The translations under genes were made by a program, and so were the position numbers. Shown one piece after another: positions 16,323 to 24,441 of a DNA stretch of 64,000 nt. Every line of letters starts with the position of its first letter. Positions within the stretch are counted from its first letter, which is position 1. The notes beneath the pieces were generated by a model that was given only the letters and a program-made list of their open reading frames with translations, had not been told where the DNA came from and searched no databases. Source of the stretch: an uncultured Lachnospiraceae bacterium. GTDB lineage: Bacteria; Bacillota; Clostridia; Lachnospirales; Lachnospiraceae. Location: contig CAJUNR010000001.1 of NCBI GenBank assembly GCA_910587765.1, forward strand, positions 1 through 64,000. The letters are read 5' to 3'.

Positions 16323-17492
16323 TTACTTCCCTTTTTCCGCAAAGACCGCATTGGGCACATACACGATGCCGTCCATGATCTTCCGCGCCGTGCGGTAGAA
16401 CGCCAGCTTATCGACGATCGTTTCCCCGCCTTCCATATGCGCGATGCTCTCCACATCCATCACGCCTGCCGGATGGCCGATATGGACGACCTGCCGCCCG
16501 TCCGCCTCCCGGCGAAGCTTTTCATAAGGAATGCTGTCCGGTATCCGGATCGCCGCCGCCGTGCACACCGCCCCGGTCCCCGGATAGGTCTTGTGCATCT
16601 TCTGCATGAACAGAAGCCTGGACACCAGATCCACGTCCTCTGCCGCCACGTTTCCGCCGGCAGGCGTCACATAAGCCTGCGGCGCGCTGACAATGGCAAA
16701 AAACGGCGCGTACGGGCTGTTCTTCGTCACTTCTTCCGGCGTCTCTCCCATGCCGATCAGCACCGCCGCCCGGCTGCGGATGTCCTCGATCCTCTGCAGC
16801 AGCGCCGGGTCGCCGTCGATCCCGGCTGCGGATTCATTTCCCTGAAGCCCCAGGCTCTCCGCCGCGATGAAGACCAGCGGATTGCCGGCGTCCACGATGG
16901 AAACCTGATATTCCCGATCCTTCACCTTCAGCGTATCCACCGGACGGCCGGTCGGCAGCAGTTTCCCGGTCGCCGAACCGGCCGTGGTGGAAAAATCCAT
17001 GGTGATCTTCGCTCCGCTGCCTGGTACGCCGTCGATGTGAAACTCTCCCGCCGTACGCGCCTTTCCGTCTTTGACCGGCACTTCCGCTTTCAGGATCCGG
17101 TCCGTGTTGGTCTGATAGATCCGCACCGTCGTCACCGGCTCTACTGCCGCAACCAGCCCTGCGTCAATGGCAAAAGGACCGACACCGGAAGAGATATTTC
17201 CGCAGTTTCCGCCGAAATCCACCACGTCCTTGTCAATTCCCACCTGGGCAAACGTGTACTCCACGTCCGCGTCCTCCCGGGAGGACGGCGCGATAATGGC
17301 CAGCTTGCTGGTCAGCGTATCCGCACCGCCCAGTCCGTCGATCTGCCGAAGATCCGGGCTCCCGAAAACCGCCTGGATCACCCGTTTGCGAAGCTCCGGT
17401 TCTTTCGGAAGCTCGTTATCCAGAATATAGATGCCCTTGCTCGTACCGCCCCGAAGGATGGTACAGCGTATTTCTTTCATATCAGGATGCAT
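16323..17492 (-). CDS. PrpF-family (methylaconitate/methylitaconate isomerase-like) protein
   Basis: 389 residues with the diaminopimelate-epimerase-like double fold of PrpF. Landmarks are ILRGGTSKGIYI at the start, IDGLGGADTLTSKLAII, FGGNCGNISSGVGPFAI (catalytic Cys region), SIVDAGNPLVFI and the C-terminal IGHPAGVMDVE. PrpF-type proteins shift a double bond in tricarboxylates or methylitaconate without cofactors. It lies 20 nt upstream of the LeuC-like gene, so the product would be hydrated next. RBS AGGAGGA, spacing 5. 4-Oxalomesaconate tautomerase is another family function, but no gallate-pathway gene is present. Confidence 0.87.
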   Translation of the reverse strand: MHPDMKEIRCTILRGGTSKGIYILDNELPKEPELRKRVIQAVFGSPDLRQIDGLGGADTLTSKLAIIAPSSREDADVEYTFAQVGIDKDVVDFGGNCGNISSGVGPFAIDAGLVAAVEPVTTVRIYQTNTDRILKAEVPVKDGKARTAGEFHIDGVPGSGAKITMDFSTTAGSATGKLLPTGRPVDTLKVKDREYQVSIVDAGNPLVFIAAESLGLQGNESAAGIDGDPALLQRIEDIRSRAAVLIGMGETPEEVTKNSPYAPFFAIVSAPQAYVTPAGGNVAAEDVDLVSRLLFMQKMHKTYPGTGAVCTAAAIRIPDSIPYEKLRREADGRQVVHIGHPAGVMDVESIAHMEGGETIVDKLAFYRTARKIMDGIVYVPNAVFAEKGK

Positions 17493-17524
17493 AAGGTCCT
17501 CCTAAAATTGCTGTCTTTTTGCCG

Positions 17525-18925
17525 TCAGTCCTTCATGGCGTCCCCGAACAGCTCCTCATCACTGGGGATCACGCCCCTGATCGGCGTGGACAGCCAGGTG
17601 TTGTTCAGGAAATGCTTTAACGTGATATTTTCGGATACGATATTTCCGCCCCAGGTGCCGCAGCCCAGAGAGCCGGTAAACGGCATGCCGTTGTTCCAGT
17701 CGCCGCTGTTGCCCACGCTCTGGGGCTGACGGACCATCACGCGGGTCGTATGCGTTTTGAGCGCCAGTTCCAGCGCGTGATCGTCGTTCTTTGTCTGGAT
17801 TCCGCAGGAATGCCCCGCTCCCTGATAATCATGAATCCCGTTCACGATATCAATGGCTTCCTGGAATCTGCCGTATTTGTAGACCGTCAGTACCACGCAC
17901 AGCTTCTCTCCCGAGAACGGATGCGCTTCCCCGTAGCCGTCTTCTTCCACCAGAATAAATTCGCAGTCCGCGGGCACATCGTCAATTCCCGCAATGTCCG
18001 CGATCCGCTTTGCCGGCTGGGTCACGATATCGCGGTTCAGGACGTGATTCTCCGGCCACTGCGGCCAGATCGCCTTCAAAAGCTGCGGCTTCTGTTCTGC
18101 CGTGATCCTGTGCGCTCCCTCTGCTTTCAGACACTCCATAAATTCGTCGTAGATGCTCTCCTGCACAACGATCGAATTGTCGCAGGAACAGCCGGATGCA
18201 TAATCAAATACTTTACTGATATGTATATTATACGCCGCTTCCTTCAGATCCGCCGTCTCATCCACGACGACCACCGCGTTACCCACGCCCACGCCGTAGG
18301 CCGGCGTCCCGGAGGAATAAGCGGCCTTCACCATGCCCGCTCCGCCGGTAGCGATCACCAGATCGGACTGCTTCATCAATTCCGTGCTCTTCTCCATGGT
18401 CGGGTTCTCGATGCAGATCACCAGATCCTCCGGCGCCCCGTTCTTCTTCAGCACTCCGCGGATGATATCGGTGACCATGAGCGTCGTCTTCTGGCTCCGG
18501 GGATGGGGCGCGAAGACGATCGCGTCGCGGGCCTTGACTGCCAGCATCGCCTGAGTCGCCGGACACAGCTCCGGCTGGGTCGTCGGGATCAGGGAACCGA
18601 TGACGCCCACCGGTTTTGCCAGTCTGCGGATGCCGAGCTCGGGAAGCTCTTCCACAACGCCCACGGATTTCTGGGGATTGATGTCGCTCAGCACGCCTCT
18701 TACCTTCTTGAACAGCTTGCCCTGTTTTGCCACAAAGGTTCCCATGCGGGTCTCTTTCAGACAGAAATCGGCGATTTTATCGACCGTATCCGGCTGTACC
18801 AGCGCCCAGCCGATCTTCCGGGTCAGGCTGTCCACGTATTCCTGTGTAAAACCGTCCGCAATCCTCTGCGCCTCATGCGCTCTTTTGACAAGACTCTCCA
18901 CATATTCTTTATCTGTCATTTCCAT
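17525..18925 (-). CDS. CoA-acylating aldehyde dehydrogenase
   Basis: 466 residues, the length of EutE/PduP/SauS-type acylating aldehyde dehydrogenases. The catalytic-cysteine region reads FDYASGCSCDNSIVVQE (about 245-262). PVGVIGSLIPTTQPE and GGAGMVKAAYSSGTPAYGVG are the Rossmann and substrate-entry motifs, and the C-terminal SLGCGTWGGNIVSENIT...TWLSTPI is typical of the group. It would interconvert an aldehyde and its acyl-CoA with NAD(H). Within the operon it sits between the HMG-CoA-lyase-like and PrpF-like genes. Sulfoacetaldehyde or succinate semialdehyde are substrates of near relatives, but nothing here fixes the substrate. Confidence 0.85.
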   Translation of the reverse strand: MEMTDKEYVESLVKRAHEAQRIADGFTQEYVDSLTRKIGWALVQPDTVDKIADFCLKETRMGTFVAKQGKLFKKVRGVLSDINPQKSVGVVEELPELGIRRLAKPVGVIGSLIPTTQPELCPATQAMLAVKARDAIVFAPHPRSQKTTLMVTDIIRGVLKKNGAPEDLVICIENPTMEKSTELMKQSDLVIATGGAGMVKAAYSSGTPAYGVGVGNAVVVVDETADLKEAAYNIHISKVFDYASGCSCDNSIVVQESIYDEFMECLKAEGAHRITAEQKPQLLKAIWPQWPENHVLNRDIVTQPAKRIADIAGIDDVPADCEFILVEEDGYGEAHPFSGEKLCVVLTVYKYGRFQEAIDIVNGIHDYQGAGHSCGIQTKNDDHALELALKTHTTRVMVRQPQSVGNSGDWNNGMPFTGSLGCGTWGGNIVSENITLKHFLNNTWLSTPIRGVIPSDEELFGDAMKD

Positions 18926-18958
18926 AATCCATCCTTTCTATATATTTCCTTTTCAACT

Positions 18959-19879
18959 TCACGCTCTGCCGGAGATATTCGCGCACGCGCTGTTTGTAAC
19001 CCCCAGCATCTTCCCGGTCACCGGCGCGTCTATATGCCGATCGACATACTCCACGACGCCCAGAAGCTTCGCAAGATCAATCCCGGTGTCAAAGCCCATC
19101 TTCTCCAGCATATGGACCGTATCCTCCGTAGCCGTATTGCCGTCCGCTCCCGGCGCGAAGGGGCAGCCGCCGAGACCTCCCACAGATGTCTCAAAGTTCC
19201 GGATACCCATCTCCGCGGCCGCGAAGATATTGGCCAGCCCCATTCCTCTCGTATTGTGAAAATGCAGGGTCAGCTCCAGCCCGGGATAACGCCCGGTCAC
19301 TTCACCCAGCAGTTCCTTCACCTGCGCGGGATCCGCCACGCCGATGGTATCGCACAGCGTGACTTTCCGGATCCCCAACTGCTGCGCGCTTCCGATCAGG
19401 GAGAGCACCGCCTCTTTGGGAACCTCTCCCGCAAAAGGACAGCCGAACGCGGTCGCCGCATCCAGATGCACCTCCAGATCCGGAAGCGCCTCACGGATGC
19501 CCTCCAAAGCGTCCAGCGACTCCTTGACGGTACGGTTAATATTCGCCTTGTTATGCGCCTCGCTGACGGAAATCACACAGGCCGCCTCCCGGATTCCTGC
19601 ATTCCAGGCGTTCTGCGCGCCCTTCAGGTTCGGAATCAGCGCGATCGCCCGCAGATCTTTGTAACGCCCAATCACGGCTTTCGCCACTTCCGCCGCGTCC
19701 GCCATCTGAGGGATTGCTTTCGGACTTACGAAGGAAGTCACTTCCATGGTCCGGATTCCGGACTGATACAATCCCTCGATAATAAACAGCTTCGTCTGTG
19801 TATCAATCAGGGGCTTCACATTCTGAAACCCGTCTCTTGGTCCTACGTCGATGATTCGTATTTTCTCTCTATGTTCCAT
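18959..19879 (-). CDS. hydroxymethylglutaryl-CoA lyase-like enzyme (DRE-TIM family)
   Basis: 306 residues from ATG 19879 (RBS GGAGGACGG). The DRE-TIM signature is at the start (IIDVGPRDGFQN, about 11-22). The metal-binding motif LTLHFHNTRGMGLAN is near 215-230, and the HMG-CoA lyase active-site loop VGGLGGCPFAPGADGN, with the catalytic Cys, is near 250. That loop separates it from isopropylmalate/citramalate synthases. It would cleave a 3-hydroxy-3-methyl-acyl-CoA-like compound, giving acetyl-CoA plus a keto acid. The CaiB transferase directly upstream could activate the substrate. Classical leucine degradation genes (acyl-CoA carboxylase, enoyl hydratase) are absent, so a different branched substrate is likely. 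Confidence 0.85.
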   Translation of the reverse strand: MEHREKIRIIDVGPRDGFQNVKPLIDTQTKLFIIEGLYQSGIRTMEVTSFVSPKAIPQMADAAEVAKAVIGRYKDLRAIALIPNLKGAQNAWNAGIREAACVISVSEAHNKANINRTVKESLDALEGIREALPDLEVHLDAATAFGCPFAGEVPKEAVLSLIGSAQQLGIRKVTLCDTIGVADPAQVKELLGEVTGRYPGLELTLHFHNTRGMGLANIFAAAEMGIRNFETSVGGLGGCPFAPGADGNTATEDTVHMLEKMGFDTGIDLAKLLGVVEYVDRHIDAPVTGKMLGVTNSACANISGRA

Positions 19880-19920
19880 CCGAATCCGTCCTCCTGCCTT
19901 CTGCTTTTGCAGCCCTGTTC

Positions 19921-21120
19921 TCAAAATACGCCCTCGCTCTTATAAGCCGCGACTTCCTCCGCGCTCATCCCCAGCCACTCTCCGTAGACCGCCTCATTGT
20001 CCTGTCCCAGAGCCGGCGCCGGCGTGCGGATCGCGGCCGGAGTTTCGGAAAGCTTTAACTGTGAGCCGGTGACCGTGATTTTCCCGGCCGTCGGATGCTC
20101 GGTCTCCACGAACATCTCCCGCGCCTTTGTGTGGGGGTCATCCACCACCTGTGCGATATTATTGATCGGCGCCGCCGGCACGCCGCCTTCCAGCAGAGCC
20201 TCTACCGCCTCTTTTGTTGTCCGCACGCCGGACCACCTGATGATCTCCTCCCGGAGCCAGGGCCAGTTCAAAAGCCGCTCCTTGTTGGTCAGCGTCCTCT
20301 CCGATTCTGCCAGATCCGGCCGTTCCATGACGCTGCACATGGCCCTCCACAGCTTGTCGTTGGCCGCGCTGACCATCATCTGCCCGTCCTTTGTAGGAAA
20401 GCCGTCCGTGGGATAATTGGACTCATAGCGGTTCCCGATTCTCGACGGAAGACGTCCTTCCACCAGATAGTAAGTCTGAATCACCTGCATGCTGGCAATA
20501 CCCGCATCCATCAGGGCAATGTCGATCTTCTGTCCCTGCCCGCTCTTTTCCTTATAGTGGAGCGCTGCCAGAAGCGCGATCGCAGCGCTCTGACCTGCCA
20601 GATAATCGGCCATCGGCGTCCCGATCCTCGTCTCCCCCGTCTCGGGCCATCCGGTCGTGCTCATCAGCCCGCTCATGGCCTGACCGATGGCGTCATAGCC
20701 CGGTCTCTGGGAGTAGGGACCCGTATGACCGAAGCCGGACACCGCACCGTAGATGATTCCCGGATTGATCTTTTTCAGTTCTTCATAGCCGAATCCCAGG
20801 CGCTCCATCACGCCCGGGCGGAAATTCTCCACCACCATGTCGGCCTTCTTCACCATGTCAAGAAAGACCTTTTTCCCCTTTTCACTTTTCATGTTCAGGG
20901 TGATTCCTTTTTTATTGCGGTTCAGGTTCATAAAATACGCGCTCTCCCCGTTCTGAAACGGGCTGAACGCACGGCTGTCGTCTCCTTTTCCCGGAATCTC
21001 GATCTTGATCACATCCGCTCCCAGATCCGCCAGCATCATCGTACATACCGGACCGGCCAGCACCCGCGTCAGATCCAGGATCTTCACGCCGCCAAGCGCG
21101 CCTTTTCTGTTGTTTTCCAT
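19921..21120 (-). CDS. CaiB/BaiF class III CoA-transferase
   Basis: 399 residues, the family length. GVKILDLTRVLAGPVCTMMLADLGADVIKIE opens the protein, NLNRNKKGITLNMKSEKGKK and VVENFRPGVMERLGFGYEEL follow, and MADYLAGQSAAIALLAAL contains the Asp that forms the acyl anhydride. The C-terminal half has AAPINNIAQVVDDPHTKAREMF. It transfers CoA between carboxylic acids. With the lyase gene 41 nt downstream it could make the CoA ester to be cleaved. AGGGGG is the ribosome site. An unusually long gap (~140 nt) with two hairpins separates it from the creatininase-family gene. Confidence 0.88.
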   Translation of the reverse strand: MENNRKGALGGVKILDLTRVLAGPVCTMMLADLGADVIKIEIPGKGDDSRAFSPFQNGESAYFMNLNRNKKGITLNMKSEKGKKVFLDMVKKADMVVENFRPGVMERLGFGYEELKKINPGIIYGAVSGFGHTGPYSQRPGYDAIGQAMSGLMSTTGWPETGETRIGTPMADYLAGQSAAIALLAALHYKEKSGQGQKIDIALMDAGIASMQVIQTYYLVEGRLPSRIGNRYESNYPTDGFPTKDGQMMVSAANDKLWRAMCSVMERPDLAESERTLTNKERLLNWPWLREEIIRWSGVRTTKEAVEALLEGGVPAAPINNIAQVVDDPHTKAREMFVETEHPTAGKITVTGSQLKLSETPAAIRTPAPALGQDNEAVYGEWLGMSAEEVAAYKSEGVF

Positions 21121-21143
21121 GTTATTTACGCCCCCTGCAATCA

Positions 21144-21222
21144 GAGTCCGACGTCGCTGACATCGGACTCCGCCTGTTTCAAGTCAAGAATCCGCCGCGG
21201 CAGGCGCCTTATCTGCGGCGGA
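21144..21222 (-). other. two tandem stem-loops between the creatininase-family and CoA-transferase genes
   Basis: Hairpin 1 has arms TCCGCCGC (21191-21198) and GCGGCGGA (21215-21222). Hairpin 2 has arms GAGTCCGA (21144-21151) and TCGGACTC (21163-21170) and ends ~20 nt before the CoA-transferase start. Neither is followed by a clear T-run on the minus strand. They occupy the only gap over 100 nt in this operon and could tune expression of the two halves. Confidence 0.5.
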
Positions 21223-21262
21223 CTGCCTCTGCAGCATTCTCTTTCTTTGTTTTCATCCTGCT

Positions 21263-22366
21263 TTAGAAAATCCCGTGACGCGGAATTTCATGCAGTGATT
21301 TCCAGCCCTCGCTCAGCGGCTCGCGCAGATACGGCTCCACCTCTTCATCCGTGCGGAAGGTGACCGCACTTGCCGGCGGAACTTTCCCCGCAGGATACGC
21401 CTTCAGGATCTCATCAATCATCAGCGTCAGATAACGGCAGATCGCCGCCACCGGACGTTTTGCTTTCTCGGCCGTGCCTCTGGACGGATAGCCTACGACG
21501 CCTTCCGGAGTGCCCAGCCGCTCGATCGTGGTATGTCCCACACCCTCGGACCACGCATGGGGACGATGCAGCCCGTCCACGGAATTGTCATAGAAACCCT
21601 GCATGAACAGCGGCTTGGACTGGGCGTCGACACAGACGCTCATATCCACCATGTCCCCAAAGAGAAGATTTGCAACTGCCGTCTCCGCCTCGTCCGCATG
21701 TACGAAATGCGTGGTCATGGCATTCTCAAAATCATTCACCGGATAGAAAAATTCGCGGATCGCTCTGTGCCACTCGACGATCGTCACAAACGCCGGCACC
21801 TGAAAGCGGCGGTAAAATTCCTGCACCGCGGACTCCATGATCCATCTCTGTCCGTGGTTGTTGACGAGGATGATCTTGCGGAAACCGTCATCCCACAGCC
21901 CGGCGATCGTATACACCAGAAGCTCGCGCACGGTCTCCTCCGGAATGATGCAGGTTCCGGGCATGCCGCCGTGATGATACGGATGTCCGCCATAGTTCAG
22001 AGGCGGGAAAGCAAGAGAGACTTCATAGCCCTTCTTCGCCGTATAGCGGCGTACGCCCTCGCAGATCTGAGAGACCATGAAAGTGTCCAGTCCGCTCGGA
22101 TTGTGGATTCCATGATTTTCCGTACAGCCGCAGGGCACCAGAACGATATCGTTCTTCCTTCTCTTCTCGATCACTTTATTTCTCGGCGTGTTCTGAATGT
22201 AACAGCCTGCCTTGCCGAACTCGGATTCCTTCGGGAGCTCATACTCCTCCAGAATCCTGTCGATCTCCTCCGGGGTTGCGTCCCAGAGCTCTTTCTTCAT
22301 TCTTCCTACGACGGTATCTTCAAAAAACACCGCCGGGTTCTCGGTAAAAATCCATTTATCTGCCAT
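21263..22366 (-). CDS. creatininase-family hydrolase, IolN (3-dehydro-scyllo-inosose hydrolase)-like
   Basis: 367 residues from ATG 22366 (RBS AAAGGA). Creatininase metal motifs are CGCTENHGIHNPSGLDTF (Glu, His, Asp; about 75-90), GGHPYHHGGMPGT, VNNHGQRW and HADEAETA. The ~90-residue N-terminal extension and the length fit the group I know as IolN, which opens the ring of diketo-inositol in the Thermotoga-type inositol pathway. The IolM-like dehydrogenase (27120) and IolG-like dehydrogenase (30828) nearby support that link. Classical creatinine amidohydrolases are shorter. The assignment is by recognition and context, not alignment. Confidence 0.7.
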   Translation of the reverse strand: MADKWIFTENPAVFFEDTVVGRMKKELWDATPEEIDRILEEYELPKESEFGKAGCYIQNTPRNKVIEKRRKNDIVLVPCGCTENHGIHNPSGLDTFMVSQICEGVRRYTAKKGYEVSLAFPPLNYGGHPYHHGGMPGTCIIPEETVRELLVYTIAGLWDDGFRKIILVNNHGQRWIMESAVQEFYRRFQVPAFVTIVEWHRAIREFFYPVNDFENAMTTHFVHADEAETAVANLLFGDMVDMSVCVDAQSKPLFMQGFYDNSVDGLHRPHAWSEGVGHTTIERLGTPEGVVGYPSRGTAEKAKRPVAAICRYLTLMIDEILKAYPAGKVPPASAVTFRTDEEVEPYLREPLSEGWKSLHEIPRHGIF

Positions 22367-22391
22367 TATCTTATTTCCTTTCTTCAATGAT

Positions 22392-23459
22392 TTATTTTTC
22401 GTCGTTCATGGTAATCATGACTTTGATCGCTTTTTCTTTATGATTGATTGCCATGTCGAATCCGTCCTGAATCTTCTCCAGCGGATAGTAGCCGGTTACA
22501 AATTTGCTGTAATCAATCTCTTTCTTGACGCGGTTCATGAACTTGATCGTTTTGGTAAAGAACCAGGGCTGTCCCGCGCTTCCCTGCAGATTCAGGCCTT
22601 TCCAGATCGCCTTGCCGATCTCGATGGGAATCTTACGGCCGATGGAATGTCCGATAAAGCGGATTCTTGCGTGCGGCTTCGCGATATCGACGGTTTTGCC
22701 TACGCCGAAGTCCGTTCCGGTACACTCCACGATAAAGGAAGCTCCTTCTCCGTCCGTCTCTTCCATCACCACTTTGTCCACGTCCTCGTTAAAGGGATCA
22801 ATCGCGCGGTCCACACCGATGACTTCCAGCGCCAGATTGCGGCGGAACTCCACCGGGTCCACAATCATAACCTTCGCCCCCGCCGCTTTGCAGATCGTCG
22901 CCGCAAACAGTCCGATGGGGCCTGCGCCGAAGATCACGCAGTCGTCCGTTCTCGCCACGTATCCGTCGCGGCCGTAAATGCTGTAATATGCCACGGAACA
23001 GGGCTCCACCAGCGCGCCCTCCACATAGCTCATGGTATCCGGCACTTTATAGCAGAACTGTTCCTCGCCGACCAGATACTCTCCCATTCCGCCGGGAGCG
23101 GTAGGCATGAACCCCACTTCGTTCCAGTTGGTGCAGTAGGAATTGTTGATTCCTTCCTTACAGATGGAGCAGCGGTTGCAGGAGTTCGCGCACTCGCCGG
23201 TCACACGGTCTCCCACTTTCAGAGAGATCACGTCGGAGCCGATGGCGATGACGTCGCCGCACCACTCATGTCCCGGAGTGTAGGGACCCAGATCATAACG
23301 GCCCTCTTTGGAATGGCCCAGATAGCACTCCACATCGCTTCCGCAGATTCCGGACGCTTTCACTTTTACAAGAATCTGTGTCGGTTTTAATTCCGGCACC
23401 TCCACGGTCTCCAGACGAAGGTCTTTGGGGCCGTGCATAAACGCGGTTAAAGATTTCAT
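22392..23459 (-). CDS. zinc-dependent alcohol/polyol dehydrogenase (MDR family)
   Basis: 355 residues. The catalytic zinc ligands are in CGSDVECYLG and GHEWCGDV (about 40-68), and the structural zinc cysteines are in CANSCNRCSICKEG...C (about 92-106). The NAD-binding motif is FGAGPIGLFAA near 180. Overall it resembles sorbitol, threonine and L-idonate dehydrogenases. It oxidises or reduces a secondary alcohol of a sugar-like substrate. It lies 25 nt upstream of the IolN-like gene and 36 nt after the transketolase C gene, so it acts in the same pathway, for example on the open-chain keto acid. Strong RBS AGGAGGA. Confidence 0.85.
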   Translation of the reverse strand: MKSLTAFMHGPKDLRLETVEVPELKPTQILVKVKASGICGSDVECYLGHSKEGRYDLGPYTPGHEWCGDVIAIGSDVISLKVGDRVTGECANSCNRCSICKEGINNSYCTNWNEVGFMPTAPGGMGEYLVGEEQFCYKVPDTMSYVEGALVEPCSVAYYSIYGRDGYVARTDDCVIFGAGPIGLFAATICKAAGAKVMIVDPVEFRRNLALEVIGVDRAIDPFNEDVDKVVMEETDGEGASFIVECTGTDFGVGKTVDIAKPHARIRFIGHSIGRKIPIEIGKAIWKGLNLQGSAGQPWFFTKTIKFMNRVKKEIDYSKFVTGYYPLEKIQDGFDMAINHKEKAIKVMITMNDEK

Positions 23460-23495
23460 AGTTTTAGTCCTCCTAATTAAAAGATCCGTTGTTTT

Positions 23496-24440
23496 TTATT
23501 TCATACTGCAGACCAGATCTGCGATGGCTTCTCTGGTCAGCCCGTTCGCTTCCAGTTGATAGGCGAGGGAAGCCGTCATCCCGAAGCAGTCTTTAAGGCC
23601 TGCGCGCCGCAGCCTCGCGTCACAATTATGCTCCGCCAGCACTTCCGCCACCGCGCTTCCCAGACCGCCGATGATGCTGTGATTTTCACAGGTGACGATC
23701 CGTTTGGTCATGGACGCCGCTTTCAGAACCGCTTCATCGTCCAGCGGTTTGATCGAGGGTACATTTAAGACCCCGACCTCGATTCCTTTTTCCTGAAGAA
23801 GCTTTGCCGCGTCCATGCAGATCCCCACGGTAATGCCGCAGGCGATCAGCGTGACGTCCTTCCCTTCTCTTAACCATCTTGCTTTTCCCAGCTCAAACTC
23901 CGGTACAGAATCATATACATGGCGCAGATACATCTTCGGCTGCCGGAAGTAAACCGGTCCTTGATAAGCCGCCATATATCTGGTGACGGCCTCCAGTTCG
24001 TAAGTGTCCGCCGCTTCCACCACGGCCATTCCGGGAAAGCTTCTCATCACCGCCACATCCTCCACTCCGATGTGCGTGCCGCCGTTTTTCTCAGCCGTCA
24101 GTCCGGCGTACAGACCGCATACCTTTACATTCGCCTGGTTGTAGCATACGGAGATGCTCACCTGGTCGCAGGCCCTCTTGGTGGCAAAATTGGCGAAGGA
24201 ACTGGAAAACACGTTCTTGCCGCAGAGAGCCATGCCGGCGGATGCCGCCATACAGTTCTGCTCCGCGATCCCGAAATTGATATGGCGCTTGGGATAAGCC
24301 TGCATGAAACCCTTCGTCCCAAAACAGCGCATCAGGTCCGTGTCACAGACGACGATATCCGGATACTCTTTTCCCAGCTCCACCATCAGCGGACCGAAGA
24401 TTTCCTTGCTGATCAGGGAACGTTCTTTTGCTCCTGCCAT
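23496..24440 (-). CDS. transketolase, C-terminal (pyrimidine-binding and C) subunit
   Basis: 314 residues, equal to the Pyr and C-terminal domains of transketolase. FGIAEQNCMAASAGMAL contains the catalytic Glu that activates thiamine diphosphate (about residue 59). GLTAEKNGGTHIGVEDVAVMRSFP and TCENHSIIGGLGSAVAEVL are typical. It forms the enzyme with the PP-domain subunit encoded 1 nt upstream. Split transketolases are common in anaerobes. One inside a catabolic operon probably handles a keto-sugar intermediate rather than housekeeping pentose phosphates. Confidence 0.92.
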   Translation of the reverse strand: MAGAKERSLISKEIFGPLMVELGKEYPDIVVCDTDLMRCFGTKGFMQAYPKRHINFGIAEQNCMAASAGMALCGKNVFSSSFANFATKRACDQVSISVCYNQANVKVCGLYAGLTAEKNGGTHIGVEDVAVMRSFPGMAVVEAADTYELEAVTRYMAAYQGPVYFRQPKMYLRHVYDSVPEFELGKARWLREGKDVTLIACGITVGICMDAAKLLQEKGIEVGVLNVPSIKPLDDEAVLKAASMTKRIVTCENHSIIGGLGSAVAEVLAEHNCDARLRRAGLKDCFGMTASLAYQLEANGLTREAIADLVCSMK

Positions 24441-24441
24441 G

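Noticed and set aside
17750..19945. Long plus-strand open frame of 731 codons opposite the aldehyde dehydrogenase and lyase genes
   Set aside because: Its translation is rich in Arg/His/Gln with no recognisable motif, and it lies opposite two clear enzyme genes; it is an antisense by-product of GC-rich codons.
10266..21120. Nicotinate fermentation or methylcitrate cycle as the function of the PrpF/LeuCD-like genes
   Set aside because: No 2-methyleneglutarate mutase, hydroxynicotinate reductase, methylcitrate synthase or methylisocitrate lyase gene is present; the neighbours (CoA-transferase, HMG-CoA-lyase-like, acylating dehydrogenase) do not fit either route.
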